Positions 8,629 to 18,529 of a stretch of 64,000 bases of DNA are shown in pieces. How positions within the stretch are numbered: the stretch's first letter is position 1; each line of letters starts with the position of its first letter. The notes beneath the pieces were generated by a model. The model had not been told where the DNA came from. It did not search any database and worked only from the letters and a program-made list of their open reading frames with translations. This DNA is from Streptomyces sp. NBC_01275 (lineage in GTDB: Bacteria > Actinomycetota > Actinomycetes > Streptomycetales > Streptomycetaceae). Where the stretch lies: contig NZ_JAPEOZ010000001.1 in NCBI RefSeq assembly GCF_026340655.1, positions 10,168,001-10,232,000 on the forward strand, given 5' to 3'. The translations under genes were made by a program, and so were the position numbers.

Positions 8629-9276
8629 ATGCCGAACGCCGCACCGCGCACACGCCGGCTCCGCAGGGTTGACGCCCGCTCCAGCGTGGAGCGCATCATC
8701 GCGGCCGGACGTAATGTCCTTGGCGCAGGTGAGGGCTCCTTGGAGCAGATCGCCGCCGAGGCGGGCGTGGGCATCGCCACGCTCTACCGGCACTTCCCCA
8801 ACCGGGAGGCCATCGTCCGGGCCGTCCTCGACGACATCCTCGAGACCGACCTCCTCCCACTGATCAACGACGCCACGGCCTCCCGCCACCCGCGCCAGAC
8901 CCTCCTGGACATCGCCACACGACTGCTCGACCTGATCACCGAGGAGCGGGGACTGGTCACCTTCGCCGCCAACTTCGCCGACGTCGCCGTGGACGCCCTC
9001 CAGCGCCTCAGCGAGTCCCTCCGCCCCCTCCTCGAGTACGCACAGGAGCAGGGCGAGATCCGTACCGACCTCACGGCGGACGACATTCCGCACTTCCTCG
9101 TCATGGGCATCGCAGGCCTCGCGCTCCCCGGTGCCGCACCGTCCACGCGCGCACGCTTCATGGCCCTGCTCTTCGACTCGCTCAACCCCGCCAGCGCGTC
9201 CCCTCTCCCACCGGCATGCGCGGAAACGGAAGACGACGACCTCCGCGCCGCGATCAGCGGCGTCGTCCGGGACTGA
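8629..9276 (+). CDS. TetR/AcrR-family repressor (probable regulator of the MMPL exporter)
   Basis: This 215-residue regulator has an N-terminal helix-turn-helix around residues 18-70 (SVERIIAAGRNVLG ... IAAEAGVGIATLYRHFPNREAIV) and a C-terminal ligand-binding domain typical of the family. I chose the ATG at 8629 because GGGAGG (8616-8621) precedes it at proper spacing; the frame is open a little further upstream. It is divergent from the MMPL transporter with operator-like palindromes between. The inducer is unknown, but such pairs usually respond to a compound the pump exports (inference). Confidence 0.9.
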   Translation: MPNAAPRTRRLRRVDARSSVERIIAAGRNVLGAGEGSLEQIAAEAGVGIATLYRHFPNREAIVRAVLDDILETDLLPLINDATASRHPRQTLLDIATRLLDLITEERGLVTFAANFADVAVDALQRLSESLRPLLEYAQEQGEIRTDLTADDIPHFLVMGIAGLALPGAAPSTRARFMALLFDSLNPASASPLPPACAETEDDDLRAAISGVVRD

Positions 9277-9429
9277 CTCCCGGAGGCCGCGACTGACCCC
9301 AGTAGCGCCTGATTCCGTGGTGCTGCCGGCGAGTGGAGGTGCCTGGGCGGCTTGGCACCCTGAACCAAACTCTGTTCACCAGCGCACGTACCCCGTTGCG
9401 CACGGGCCAGGTGTCCGGAGCGGGTCTTC

Positions 9430-10059
9430 TCAGACCGCTCGAGGGAATAGCTGCTCGACTGCGGTGACCACGGCGGCGCGGCGGGCTGCGGTGGTGGAGT
9501 CGGTGGCGTGTTCGGCCGCGGCTTCGGCGAGTTCGGGTTGAGCTGCCCAGGTAGTGGCGATCTGGTTGACCAGGGCGAGGACGTCGGCCGGATCCCATGC
9601 GGGATTGAGCTGCCCGGCCTGCTGGGCCTGGCGGAGCTGGTCGAGCTTGCGGGTGATGACCGCCCGGGTGGGATCGTCTTCGGTGTCGCCGGCATCAGCC
9701 AGTTCGAGGCGGCCCCAGGTGATCAGGCGGTAATGGTCGGGGCGGGCGGTGAAGTAGTCGAACAGGCGGCCCGCGTAGCTGGGGAGATCGGACGGGTCTA
9801 TCTGGGTGGCGTCGGCGATGACAGAGAGCTCTCGCGCGGCGACGTGGGCGTAGAGCGCTTCCTTGCCGCGGAAGTATGCGTAGACCCGTTCCTTGCTTGT
9901 CCGAGCGCTTTTGGCGATGCGGTCGACGCGGGCGCCGGCGATGCCGTGGCGGGCGAACTCCTCCATGGCGGCGGCGAGGATCCGCTCACGCGTGGTGTCG
10001 CCACGGTCAGGAGTGGCTGCGTGCGCTGGGGTCTGGCCGGAGTCGGGGGAGTTGGACAT
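9430..10059 (-). CDS. TetR-family repressor (probable regulator of the aldo-keto reductase)
   Basis: This 209-residue TetR protein has a clear N-terminal domain (TTRERILAAAMEEFARHGIAGARV ... TSKERVYAYFRGKEALYAHV). Its C-terminal region (RPDHYRLITWGRLE) is seen in TetR_C_35-like regulators. The start at 10059 (MSNSPDSGQ) is preferred over a codon six residues upstream because homology begins later still. The gene is divergent from the aldo-keto reductase at 10186, and two matching palindromes lie between them. Its 3' end is 154 bp from the convergent upstream TetR gene, a stretch with no recognisable feature. Confidence 0.88.
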   Translation of the reverse strand: MSNSPDSGQTPAHAATPDRGDTTRERILAAAMEEFARHGIAGARVDRIAKSARTSKERVYAYFRGKEALYAHVAARELSVIADATQIDPSDLPSYAGRLFDYFTARPDHYRLITWGRLELADAGDTEDDPTRAVITRKLDQLRQAQQAGQLNPAWDPADVLALVNQIATTWAAQPELAEAAAEHATDSTTAARRAAVVTAVEQLFPRAV

Positions 10060-10075
10060 AACCCCAGGATAAGGC

Positions 10076-10139
10076 ACCGAACGGTTTGGTTTGGCGTTGC
10101 GGGATGCCTGCCCGTAGAGTTAAAACCAAACAGTTCGGT
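10076..10139. promoter_or_regulatory. Pair of 15-bp TetR operators in opposite orientation
   Basis: ACCGAACGGTTTGGT (10076-10090) and ACCAAACAGTTCGGT (10125-10139) are each near-perfect 7-1-7 palindromes of half-site ACCRAAC. They are reverse complements of each other but for one base, and their centres are 49 bp apart. They flank the promoter space between the divergent TetR and aldo-keto reductase genes. Confidence 0.8.
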
Positions 10140-10185
10140 TCGGCCCATTCGGGGTGGAACCGGCACGCACTGAGGAAGTGAACTC

Positions 10186-11178
10186 ATGCAGCACCGCAAT
10201 CTGGGCTCTCAGGGCCTGCGCGTCTCGGCGCTCGGTCTTGGCGTCATGGGCATGTCCATGGCCTACGGCACCTCGAACGACGACGAGGGCACCGCGACCA
10301 TCCGCCGCGCCCACGAACTCGGGATCAACCTCTTCGACACCGCCGAGCTGTACGGCGCCGGCGCCGGCAGCAACGAGATCCTGCTGGGCAAAGCGGTCCG
10401 GGACTTCCGCGACGAGGTGGTCCTGGCCACCAAATTCGGCTTCGACATGACCTCCCAGCCGCTCGGTTCCGGCTTCAACAGCCGCCCCGAGAACATCCGC
10501 AAGGTCGCCGAAAACAGCCTGCGCTACCTGCAGACCAACCACATCGACCTCTTTTACCAGCACATCTCCGACCCCAACGTCCCCGCCGAGGAAGTCGCGG
10601 GCGTAGTCGGTGAACTGATCACCGAGGGCAAGGTCAGGTACTTCGGCCTGAGCAACGTCGGCCCCCAGTACATCCGCCGCGCCCACGCCGTCACCCCGGT
10701 CTCCGCCCTCCAATACGAGTACTCCCTCTTCGAGCGCGAGGTAGAGGAGAAGATCCTCCCCGTCCTGCGGGAGCTCGGCATCGGCCTGGTCCCCTACTCC
10801 CCGCTCGGCCGAGGCTTCCTGACGGGCGCGGTCAAGCCCGCGACCGAATACCCCGCGGACGACATGCGCAGCTGGGACGAGCGCTGGCAGGGCGAGAACT
10901 ACGCCTACAACCTCCGCGCCACCGAACAGCTCACGGAACTCGCCGCAGCCAAGGGCATCACCACCGCCCAACTCGCGCTGGCCTGGCTCCTCGCCCAGGG
11001 CCAGGACGTCGTGCCCATCCCCGGCACCCGCAGCGCCAAGCGTCTTGAGGAGAACGCCGCCGCCGACGGCGTCCAGCTCACCAGCGCCGACCTGGCCCGC
11101 ATCACCGAGATCCTCCCCCACGGATCGGCGGGCAGCCGCTACCCGGCCGCATCACTGTCCAGCTTCACCACCGACTGA
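10186..11178 (+). CDS. Aldo/keto reductase
   Basis: This 330-residue NADPH-dependent TIM-barrel oxidoreductase reduces carbonyl compounds in the cytosol. The catalytic tetrad is visible: Asp in NLFDTAELYG, Tyr six residues later, Lys in ATKFGF and His in DLFYQHISDP. The C-terminal cofactor motif PIPGTRSAKRLEENA is intact. An upstream AGGAAG precedes the ATG. Divergent placement to a TetR gene with paired operators suggests induction by a reactive carbonyl or xenobiotic. Length is normal for the YakC/tas subfamily. Confidence 0.93.
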   Translation: MQHRNLGSQGLRVSALGLGVMGMSMAYGTSNDDEGTATIRRAHELGINLFDTAELYGAGAGSNEILLGKAVRDFRDEVVLATKFGFDMTSQPLGSGFNSRPENIRKVAENSLRYLQTNHIDLFYQHISDPNVPAEEVAGVVGELITEGKVRYFGLSNVGPQYIRRAHAVTPVSALQYEYSLFEREVEEKILPVLRELGIGLVPYSPLGRGFLTGAVKPATEYPADDMRSWDERWQGENYAYNLRATEQLTELAAAKGITTAQLALAWLLAQGQDVVPIPGTRSAKRLEENAAADGVQLTSADLARITEILPHGSAGSRYPAASLSSFTTD

Positions 11179-11209
11179 CCACGCCGACACCACGACGCCT
11201 TCCCACGGT

Positions 11210-11355
11210 CATTTGGTCAGGAGCCGGTGGCAGATGAGCGTGGCGGCTATGCCGACGAAGCCGAGGAAGCGCTCGGGCTTGCGTTCGTAGCGGCGGTGCA
11301 GCGGCGGCATCCGGCAAGCCAGGAAACCGTACGTTCAACGACCCATCGATGGCGG
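11210..11355 (-). pseudogene. IS5-family transposase C-terminal relic, frameshifted and cut by IS256
   Basis: Reading leftward, HRWVVERTVSWLAG is followed after a one-base frame change by LHRRYERKPERFLGFVGIAATLICHRLLTK and a stop. This is the conserved end of IS5-type transposases. The upstream part is missing where the IS256-like element begins at 11358, so the IS256 element inserted into, or beside, this older element. Confidence 0.75.
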
Positions 11356-11357
11356 CC

Positions 11358-12749
11358 GGGGAGTGTAAATCTAACGGCGGATCCGACGATCATGGGGGAG
11401 ACGTCAAGTGACTGACACCGCCGTGGAGTTGGGGACCGTGGAGCCTGTCGAGAGTGCCCAGTCGGGACTGCCTGCGCCCGTGTCCGACGAGCAGCTGGTC
11501 GCGATGCTGGTGGAGCGGGCCCGGTCGGAGGGGCTGCAGCTGACCGGGCAGGGCGGGCTGCTGCAGCAGCTGACCAAGCGGGTCTTGGAGTCTGCCCTGG
11601 AAGGTGAGATCACCGATCACCTCGGCTACGAGAAGCACGAAGCTGCTGGCCGGGGCAGCGGCAACTCCCGCAACGGAGGCCGGGCCAAGACCGTGCTGAC
11701 CGACGTCGGGCCAGTCGAGGTCAAGGTGCCGCGTGACACCTCGGGCACGTTCGAGCCGCAGATCGTCAAGAAGCGGCAGCGACGCCTGACCGGCGTCGAC
11801 GAGATGGTGTTGTCGCTGTCGGCGAAGGGGCTCACGCACGGCGAGATCTCGGCTCATCTGGCCGAGGTTTACGGCGCCGAGGTGTCCAAGCAGACCATCT
11901 CCACCATCACCGACAAGGTCATGGAAGGCATGGCCGAATGGCAGAACCGTCCCCTCGACCGCGTCTATCCGGTCCTGTTCGTGGACGCCGTCAACGTCAA
12001 GATCAGGGACGGGCAGGTCGCGAACCGCCCCATCTACGTGGTGATGGCGGTGACCGTGGACGGCACTCGCGACATCCTCGGCATCTGGGCCGGCGACGGC
12101 GGCGAGGGCGCGAAGTACTGGCTGCACGTGTTCACCGAGCTGAAGAACCGCGGCCTGGACGACGTGCTCATGCTGGTCTGCGACGGGCTCAAGGGCCTTC
12201 CCGAAGCCGTGGAGGCCATCTGGCCTCGCACGATTGTCCAGACGTGTGTGGTTCACCTGCTGCGGAATTCGTTCCGTTACGCCGCCCGGCAGGACTGGGA
12301 CAAGGTCGCCAAGGCCCTCAAGCCCGTCTACACCGCACCCAGCGAGGATGCGGCGACGGAGCGGTTCCTCGAGTTCCAGGAGGCGTGGGGCCAGAAGTAT
12401 CCGGCGATCGTGAAACTGTGGGAGAACGCCTGGGCCGAGTTCGTGCCCTTCCTCTCCTTCGATGTCGAGATACGCAAGGTCATCTGCAGCACGAACGCGA
12501 TCGAGAGCGTCAACGCCCGCATCCGCAAGGCCGTCCGCGCCCGCGGACACTTCCCCAACGAGGCCGCCGCCCTCAAGTGCATCTACATGGCGCTGATGAG
12601 CCTGGACCCCACGGGCAAGGGCCGCAAGCGGTGGACCATGCGCTGGAAGGCACCCCTGAACGCGTTCCAGATCGCCTTCGAGGGCCGCCTCACGCCGAGC
12701 AACAACTGACCACTCAACAACCAAGATCAGCCGTTAAATTGACACACCC
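11358..12749 (+). mobile_element. IS256-family insertion sequence, apparently complete
   Basis: The ends at 11358-11383 (GGGGAGTGTAAATCTAACGG...) and the reverse complement of 12723-12749 (GGGTGTGTCAATTTAACGG...) share a GTGT-AAAT-TAACGGC-GATC core and form imperfect terminal inverted repeats around one intact transposase gene. No 8-bp target duplication is evident at the edges. Either the exact ends differ slightly or the element has moved with its flanks. Confidence 0.8.
11408..12709 (+). CDS. IS256-family (mutator-type) transposase
   Basis: This 433-residue DDE transposase has the family's features: SALEGEITDHLGYEKHE near residue 65, NSRNGGRAKTV, the first catalytic Asp in YPVLFVDAVNVKI, the second in LMLVCDGLKGLPEA with the downstream CVVHLLRNS motif, and the catalytic Glu in CSTNAIESVNARIRK. 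No frameshift or stop is seen, so it should be functional. The RBS-like GGGGGAG precedes the GTG at 11408. Confidence 0.95.
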   Translation: MTDTAVELGTVEPVESAQSGLPAPVSDEQLVAMLVERARSEGLQLTGQGGLLQQLTKRVLESALEGEITDHLGYEKHEAAGRGSGNSRNGGRAKTVLTDVGPVEVKVPRDTSGTFEPQIVKKRQRRLTGVDEMVLSLSAKGLTHGEISAHLAEVYGAEVSKQTISTITDKVMEGMAEWQNRPLDRVYPVLFVDAVNVKIRDGQVANRPIYVVMAVTVDGTRDILGIWAGDGGEGAKYWLHVFTELKNRGLDDVLMLVCDGLKGLPEAVEAIWPRTIVQTCVVHLLRNSFRYAARQDWDKVAKALKPVYTAPSEDAATERFLEFQEAWGQKYPAIVKLWENAWAEFVPFLSFDVEIRKVICSTNAIESVNARIRKAVRARGHFPNEAAALKCIYMALMSLDPTGKGRKRWTMRWKAPLNAFQIAFEGRLTPSNN

Positions 12750-12993
12750 GGTCCAGAAGGACGACGTTCGGAGCCAGGGCAAGACGCACCGAACCGGGTG
12801 CCTCAGCGACCATGTGCGCCGTTGTATCAAACGCATCATTGTTGCGTCCATGCGGGGCGGTGTTGGCCACCTGCGCAAGGGGACTCCGGGCATTCCCGCG
12901 TCAGGGGATCTGATCAGCAGCAACGGCCGATGCGAAGGTGTACGAACTGTTGCAGCTGATGCAATTCATCCTGTTTCTGATGATGCACCAGGC

Positions 12994-13548
12994 GACCACC
13001 CGGACCCGTACGAGCCGAAGCACCGTGTGAGGCTCGCCGAACTGACGCCCGGCGGCAGGCGCAAGGCCGCGAAGGGCAAGGCCCGCACGGCCGGCGAGCT
13101 GATGACCCGGCCGCCCGTCACCGTGCACGCCGACGACACCATCGTCCAGGCCGCCCGCGCCATGGCCCAGCGGCACGTGGAACGGCTGCCCGTCCTCGAC
13201 GAGGAGGACCGGCTCGTCGGGATCGTCGCCCGTCGCGACCTCCTCCAGGTCTTCCTGCGGCCCGACCAGGAGATCCGCGACGAGGTGATCGAAGAAGTCC
13301 TGGTGCACACGCTGTGGCTGGCGCCGCGCAGCGTCGAGGTCTCCGTGGCGGAGGGCGTCGTCACGCTCGCCGGACACCTGGAACGCAAGAGCGAGACCGA
13401 GATCGCCGTGTCCATGACCCGCCGGATCGACGGCGTGGTCGACGTGGTCGGCAACCTCACCTACCGACTGGACGACGCACACCTGCGTACCGAGGAAGAG
13501 GCACAGGCGATGCACGGCGTGGCCGACGACTGGCTGCGCCGACTGTGA
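12994..13548 (+). pseudogene. CBS-BON domain protein, 3' part of the split gene
   Basis: From GDHPDPYEPKHRVRLAEL onward the frame encodes the second CBS repeat (ARTAGELMTRPPVTVHADDTIVQAARAMAQRH ... VGIVARRDLLQVFLR) and a C-terminal BON domain (VSVAEGVVTLAGHLERKSE). It corresponds to residues 56-237 of the paralogue at 59,121-59,834. The frame is open upstream into IS256-flanking DNA, so a hybrid product could be made, but no good start is seen near the junction. GACCAC at 12994-12999 duplicates the sequence ending the 5' half. The flavodoxin-like gene follows 16 bp later. Confidence 0.88.
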
Positions 13549-13564
13549 GAGGAGGCCGACCACC

Positions 13565-14071
13565 ATGAGCGACACCGTGTTGGTCACGTACGGAACGACG
13601 AACGGATCCACGGCGGGGATCGCCGAGGCCGTCGCCGACGTCCTGCGCAAGGGCGGACTGACCGTCGAGACTCTTCCGGCCAGGTCCGTGACGAGCCTGG
13701 CGCGCTACGACGCCGTCGTGGTCGGCGGCGGGCTCTACGCGGGGCGCTGGCACAAGGACGCGCGGCGGTTCGTCCGTCGGCACCGCGCCGCCCTGGCGGA
13801 GCGTCCGACGTGGTTCTTCAGCAGCGGACCGCTCGACGCCTCGGCCTCCGAGCGGGACATCCCGCCGGTGCGCGGCGTGCAACGGGCCATGGCCCGCCTC
13901 GACGTCCGGGAGCACATCACGTTCGGAGGGCGTCTGGAGGCAGGCGCCAAAGGGTGGGTGGCCGGGATGATCCTCCGCTCCGGGAAAGGCGGCGACTTCC
14001 GGGACTTCGGCGCGATCGAGGCATGGGCGGAAGGCATCGCCGACGCACTGACGCACGCACAGGAGGGATAG
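13565..14071 (+). CDS. Flavodoxin-domain protein (HemG/menaquinone-dependent protoporphyrinogen oxidase-like)
   Basis: This 168-residue protein has the FMN phosphate loop VTYGTTNGSTAGIAEAVAD at residues 7-25 and VVVGGGLYAGRWH at ~56-68, as in flavodoxin_5 proteins, and probably acts as an electron carrier or quinone-linked oxidase. The ATG follows GAGAGGAGG. It directly trails the CBS-BON gene. Before the 8.4-kb insertion it was probably in one operon with the acyl-CoA synthetase, so its expression now depends on whatever promoter lies in the inserted DNA. Its stop codon lies in a 9-bp tandem repeat. Confidence 0.87.
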   Translation: MSDTVLVTYGTTNGSTAGIAEAVADVLRKGGLTVETLPARSVTSLARYDAVVVGGGLYAGRWHKDARRFVRRHRAALAERPTWFFSSGPLDASASERDIPPVRGVQRAMARLDVREHITFGGRLEAGAKGWVAGMILRSGKGGDFRDFGAIEAWAEGIADALTHAQEG

Positions 14072-14088
14072 GAGGGATAGGAGGGATA
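14062..14088 (+). repeat. Three tandem 9-bp repeats overlapping the flavodoxin stop codon
   Basis: GGAGGGATA occurs three times exactly (14062-14070, 14071-14079, 14080-14088) with a partial fourth. The first unit supplies the final residues and TAG stop. Each unit carries the same in-phase TAG, so slippage would not change the protein. Confidence 0.9.
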
Positions 14089-14169
14089 GGAGTCGTCCGG
14101 CCCGTCCAAGTCGTGCGGTGGGCGCGCACGCGCCATATGCTGCCCTGGTCCGGTTCGGGCCACCCCGTC

Positions 14170-14199
14170 CGCTTGTGCGGGACTCGCTTGTGCGGGACT
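14170..14199. repeat. Exact 15-bp tandem duplication
   Basis: CGCTTGTGCGGGACT is repeated head to tail at 14170-14184 and 14185-14199, between the convergent flavodoxin and response regulator genes. Confidence 0.9.
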
Positions 14200-14213
14200 G
14201 CGGAGGACCCGGC

Positions 14214-14867
14214 TCAACGGTCGGTGAGCAGCCCGGCGTCGTGGGCGAGGACGGCGGCCTGTACGCGGTTGGCGCAGCCGGTGCGGGTGAGGATCCGGCT
14301 GATGTGCGCCTTGACCGTGCCGGCGCTCAGATACAGCTGATCGGCGATCTCGGCGTTGGACAGGCCTGTGCCGAGCAGCCGCAGGACATCCCGTTCGGCC
14401 GGGGTCAGCTCGTCGGTCCTGCGCAGAGCGGCCTCGGTGTCCAGGCCGGACCGTACGTGCCGTTCCAGCAGCTGCCGGGTGATCCTGGGCGCCAGGACCG
14501 GTTCACCCCTCGCGGCGAGTTGCACGGCGCGGATCAGCTCGGCGGGGCCGGTGTCCTTGAGGAGGAATCCGCTCGCCCCGGCCCGCAGGGCGCGCGTCAC
14601 GCTCGCTCCCTCGCCGAATGCCGTCAGCATCACGACACAGGTGCGGGGCGAGAGACGGGCGATGTCCTCGGCGGCCGCGATTCCGTCCCGGGTCGGCATC
14701 CGGATGTCGAGGAGGGCGACGTCGACGTCCTGGGCGCGGCATGCCGCGGCGGCCTCCCGACCGTCGCCCGCCTCGGCGACGACCTCGATGTCCTCGGCGT
14801 TCTCCAGGATCAGCCGGATTCCCGCACGCATCAGCGCCTCGTCGTCGGCGATCAGGACTCGGATCAT
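14214..14867 (-). CDS. NarL/LuxR-type response regulator
   Basis: This 217-residue transcription factor has an N-terminal receiver domain (IADDEALMR, phospho-acceptor Asp54 in ALLDIRMPT, Thr in VVMLTAFG, Lys in GFLLKD). Its C-terminal GerE/LuxR helix-turn-helix covers residues ~150-212 (LTPAERDVLRLLGTGLSNAEIADQLYLSAGTVKAHI). It lies 4 bp after the sensor kinase stop in the same direction, so the pair forms one operon and a cognate system. No target is evident, though the adjacent Clp-N gene is a candidate. Confidence 0.93.
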   Translation of the reverse strand: MIRVLIADDEALMRAGIRLILENAEDIEVVAEAGDGREAAAACRAQDVDVALLDIRMPTRDGIAAAEDIARLSPRTCVVMLTAFGEGASVTRALRAGASGFLLKDTGPAELIRAVQLAARGEPVLAPRITRQLLERHVRSGLDTEAALRRTDELTPAERDVLRLLGTGLSNAEIADQLYLSAGTVKAHISRILTRTGCANRVQAAVLAHDAGLLTDR

Positions 14868-14871
14868 CAGC

Positions 14872-16380
14872 TCATCTTAGGGCTGCCGTCGTCAGCAGTA
14901 CGACGAGGAAGCCCACCGTCGGCAGGACCACGAGCAGCGCCACGCAGCCCGATCCCAGGACTCGGGGCCAGGTCAGGATCTCGTCCGAGAGCGGGGCATG
15001 GGCCCCTTCCTGCCCGAAGCCGCCGAAGGAGCCGCCGGAGGGAAGGCGGGCCGTGCCCGGCGGGGCTTCGGTGAAGGCCCCTTCCAGCGCGGCGAATTGA
15101 AGGGGCTTCCCGTGGGTGGGCAGCCAAGCCGCCATGCGGAAACCGCCGTTCGGCAAGGCGCCCGCTTCGAACGCGCCGCCGAGCAACGAGATCCGTTCCT
15201 GGCAGCCGGCCAGCCCGCTGCGGCTTCCCCCTGGGGAGTGGCCCGCCGCGCGCGGCGCCTCGTTGGTGACGGACACCTCGATCCCCTTGCCGGTGCCTTT
15301 CACCTCCACCTTGGTGGGCGCGCCGGATGCGTGTTTCAGCACGTTCGTCAGCCCTTCGCGGACCACCCGGTGGATCGCCTGACGCGTACGGAGGTCCACC
15401 TCGGCCGGGTCGGGAACGGACCAGTCCAGCTCGACGGTGCTTCCTGTCTGCCGGGATTCCGTCACCAGAGCGGTGACGTCCTCACGCGTTCCCCTCTCGT
15501 CCCCGGTCCTGTCCGTCAGGTCCGTGACGTCCTCGTGCCGCAGGACCCCGAGGATTTCGCGCAGTTCCCCCATGGCCGTACCGGCGGTCGTGCGCAGCAG
15601 CTCGGCCTGTCCGGCGAGGGCGGGCGCCTGTCGCCCGGCGGCGAGTTCAAGCGCCCCGGCGTGCACGGAGATCAGGCTCAGCCGGTGGCCCAGGAGATCG
15701 TGCATCTCTCCGGCGATCCGGGTCCGTTCCTCCGTTCGTGCGGCCGCGGCGGTCAGCGTGCGGGTCTGTTCCAGATAGGCGTTGCGTTCCCGCAGCAGGC
15801 TGACCAGGGGCCGCCGCCGCCCCAGCAGGGTCCCTGCCAGGGCGGGGAGCAGCACAAGCAGCACGGCGGAGACCGCGTTGCCGGCCAGTTCCAAGAGCAG
15901 GGCTTCGGAGTGCACCAGGGCAGAGACGACGGTCAGGACACCGACGGCGGCGCAGGCCACCCCGGCGGTCTGCCACGCACGCCGTGGCGGTGCGATACGA
16001 CGGGTGGCGGACAGCACGACCAGCGGCGCCACCGCCAGCGTCCATACGTTGGCACCCACGAGCAGCAGGGAGGCGCACACAACGGCGGCGACCGGCCGAC
16101 CGCGCCGAGCGGGGACGACCAGCGCCGCCCACACCCCTTCCAGCACCGCCGACGCCAACCGTTCCGGGGGCGCAGGCAGCAGCGGCAGCAGGCAGAAGGC
16201 TGCCGTCAGGGTACAGAGCAGCGCCTCGACGACGACCGTACGGCGCTCGGCGGCACGCACCGCCGCCCAGCTGTCGGCCGCCTCGCGGCGCACCCGCCGA
16301 GGCACACCGGTCAGCGTGCGTCCCAGCCGTACGGACGGGCGCAACGACTGTGTGTCTTCGGGCACCTGACTCATGATCAC
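14872..16380 (-). CDS. Sensor histidine kinase (HisKA_3 type)
   Basis: This 502-residue membrane kinase has about five to six N-terminal helices (residues ~50-190), a dimerisation/phosphoacceptor segment TRIAGEMHDLLGHRLSLIS with His227, and an ATP-binding domain (REGLTNVLKHA ... SGLAGCQERISLLGG). A further hydrophobic helix, GCVALLVVLPTVGFLVVLL, lies at the extreme C-terminus after the catalytic domain. The alternative start at 16374 removes two residues. It is the partner of the response regulator just downstream. The C-terminal anchor would place the kinase core between two membrane attachments, which is uncommon. Confidence 0.92.
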   Translation of the reverse strand: MIMSQVPEDTQSLRPSVRLGRTLTGVPRRVRREAADSWAAVRAAERRTVVVEALLCTLTAAFCLLPLLPAPPERLASAVLEGVWAALVVPARRGRPVAAVVCASLLLVGANVWTLAVAPLVVLSATRRIAPPRRAWQTAGVACAAVGVLTVVSALVHSEALLLELAGNAVSAVLLVLLPALAGTLLGRRRPLVSLLRERNAYLEQTRTLTAAAARTEERTRIAGEMHDLLGHRLSLISVHAGALELAAGRQAPALAGQAELLRTTAGTAMGELREILGVLRHEDVTDLTDRTGDERGTREDVTALVTESRQTGSTVELDWSVPDPAEVDLRTRQAIHRVVREGLTNVLKHASGAPTKVEVKGTGKGIEVSVTNEAPRAAGHSPGGSRSGLAGCQERISLLGGAFEAGALPNGGFRMAAWLPTHGKPLQFAALEGAFTEAPPGTARLPSGGSFGGFGQEGAHAPLSDEILTWPRVLGSGCVALLVVLPTVGFLVVLLTTAALR

Positions 16381-16459
16381 CCCTGTCCCGCCACTGTGGA
16401 TCTCCCGGGCGGAACGGTAGCTGCCGCGGCGGCGGTCGTCGCACGGCGGGCGCCGGGGG

Positions 16460-17707
<1,248 letters not shown>

Positions 17708-17776
17708 CGAACATTCCCCTCGAAGCGCGGTGGCCTGGTTCGAACGACGCTAGACGCGCCCCCCGCGACACCGCGT

Positions 17777-17811
17777 CGGCCGACCGGCCACACTCCCGGT
17801 CCGATCGGCAC
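17777..17811. promoter_or_regulatory. Two weaker DevR-like palindromes upstream of the Clp-N gene
   Basis: CGGCCGACCGGCCA (17777-17790) and GGTCCGATCGGCAC (17798-17811) each match GGGCCG-N2-CGGCCC at 10 of 12 fixed positions, and their starts are 21 bp apart. They lie 70-105 bp upstream of the leftward Clp-N start. Confidence 0.45.
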
Positions 17812-18529
17812 ACCGGCTACGGAACATCAGCGACCCGGCGCACCCCGTCGTACGACGACCGTCCGCTTCCTGCGTCGCCGACTCCACCCCGCAGTCAGCT
17901 CGTTGACCGCCGCTGACGCACCCGCATCTCTCCGTTCCGTCACCACAAGGGCAGGCCCAGCCCTTCATGGCGACCAGCACCACACTCGAGCCCAACACCG
18001 GGACACTGCTGCAAACGGAGACAGTGACACCCGGCCCTTGCTGACGCGAGCAGCCCACCGGCCGACCATGGACCGCTGCTCCTGCGCCGCCCTTGCCTGC
18101 TCGCGCTCGCTCGGACGAGGAGGGGAGGCAGTCGTCAGGACGGAGCGTCAGCTCCGAGGGCCTGTGGACGGCGGTGACGTAGGCGGCGGATTCGTGGTCG
18201 AGTGCCGACGGGTCGAAGTCGAGTGCCGGAGGAATGACGTCGGCGACCCGCCTGAGGTCCGCCTCCTCCAGCCCGATCCGGAAATCGGCACCGAGCGGCT
18301 CGACGACCGACTTGGACGACCTCTTAGGCCGGCTGATCCGTGCGAACGTCTTGGAGGCGTAGAACTGCGCTGGCGACGCTGGTGAAGTCCACTGGAAGCC
18401 ACGCCCTAACCTCGCCGTTTCGCTTGGGTGCGGCGGCTGTTGAGGCGGGAATACGAAAGTGCCTTCCTGACCTGGGACGGTGAACCTTGCTGAGGGGTTC
18501 TGTCGGTCCAGGCGGAGGGCACTTTCTAC
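17812..18529. other. No convincing gene; possible minus-strand protein fragment
   Basis: A minus-strand stretch around 18,150-18,360 encodes KTFARISRPKRSSKSVVEPLG and DFRIGLEEADLRRVADVI, which has protein-like composition but no start, stop or family I recognise. The remainder looks non-coding up to the IS1380-like element. Confidence 0.4.

Noticed and set aside
11349..12757. Search for an 8-bp target duplication around the IS256 element
   Set aside because: Flanking bases on the two sides do not match, so no duplication is claimed.
4625..12993. The 8.4-kb insert as an integrative element with its own integrase
   Set aside because: No integrase, relaxase or tRNA-type attachment site is present; only IS genes and two regulator/effector pairs.
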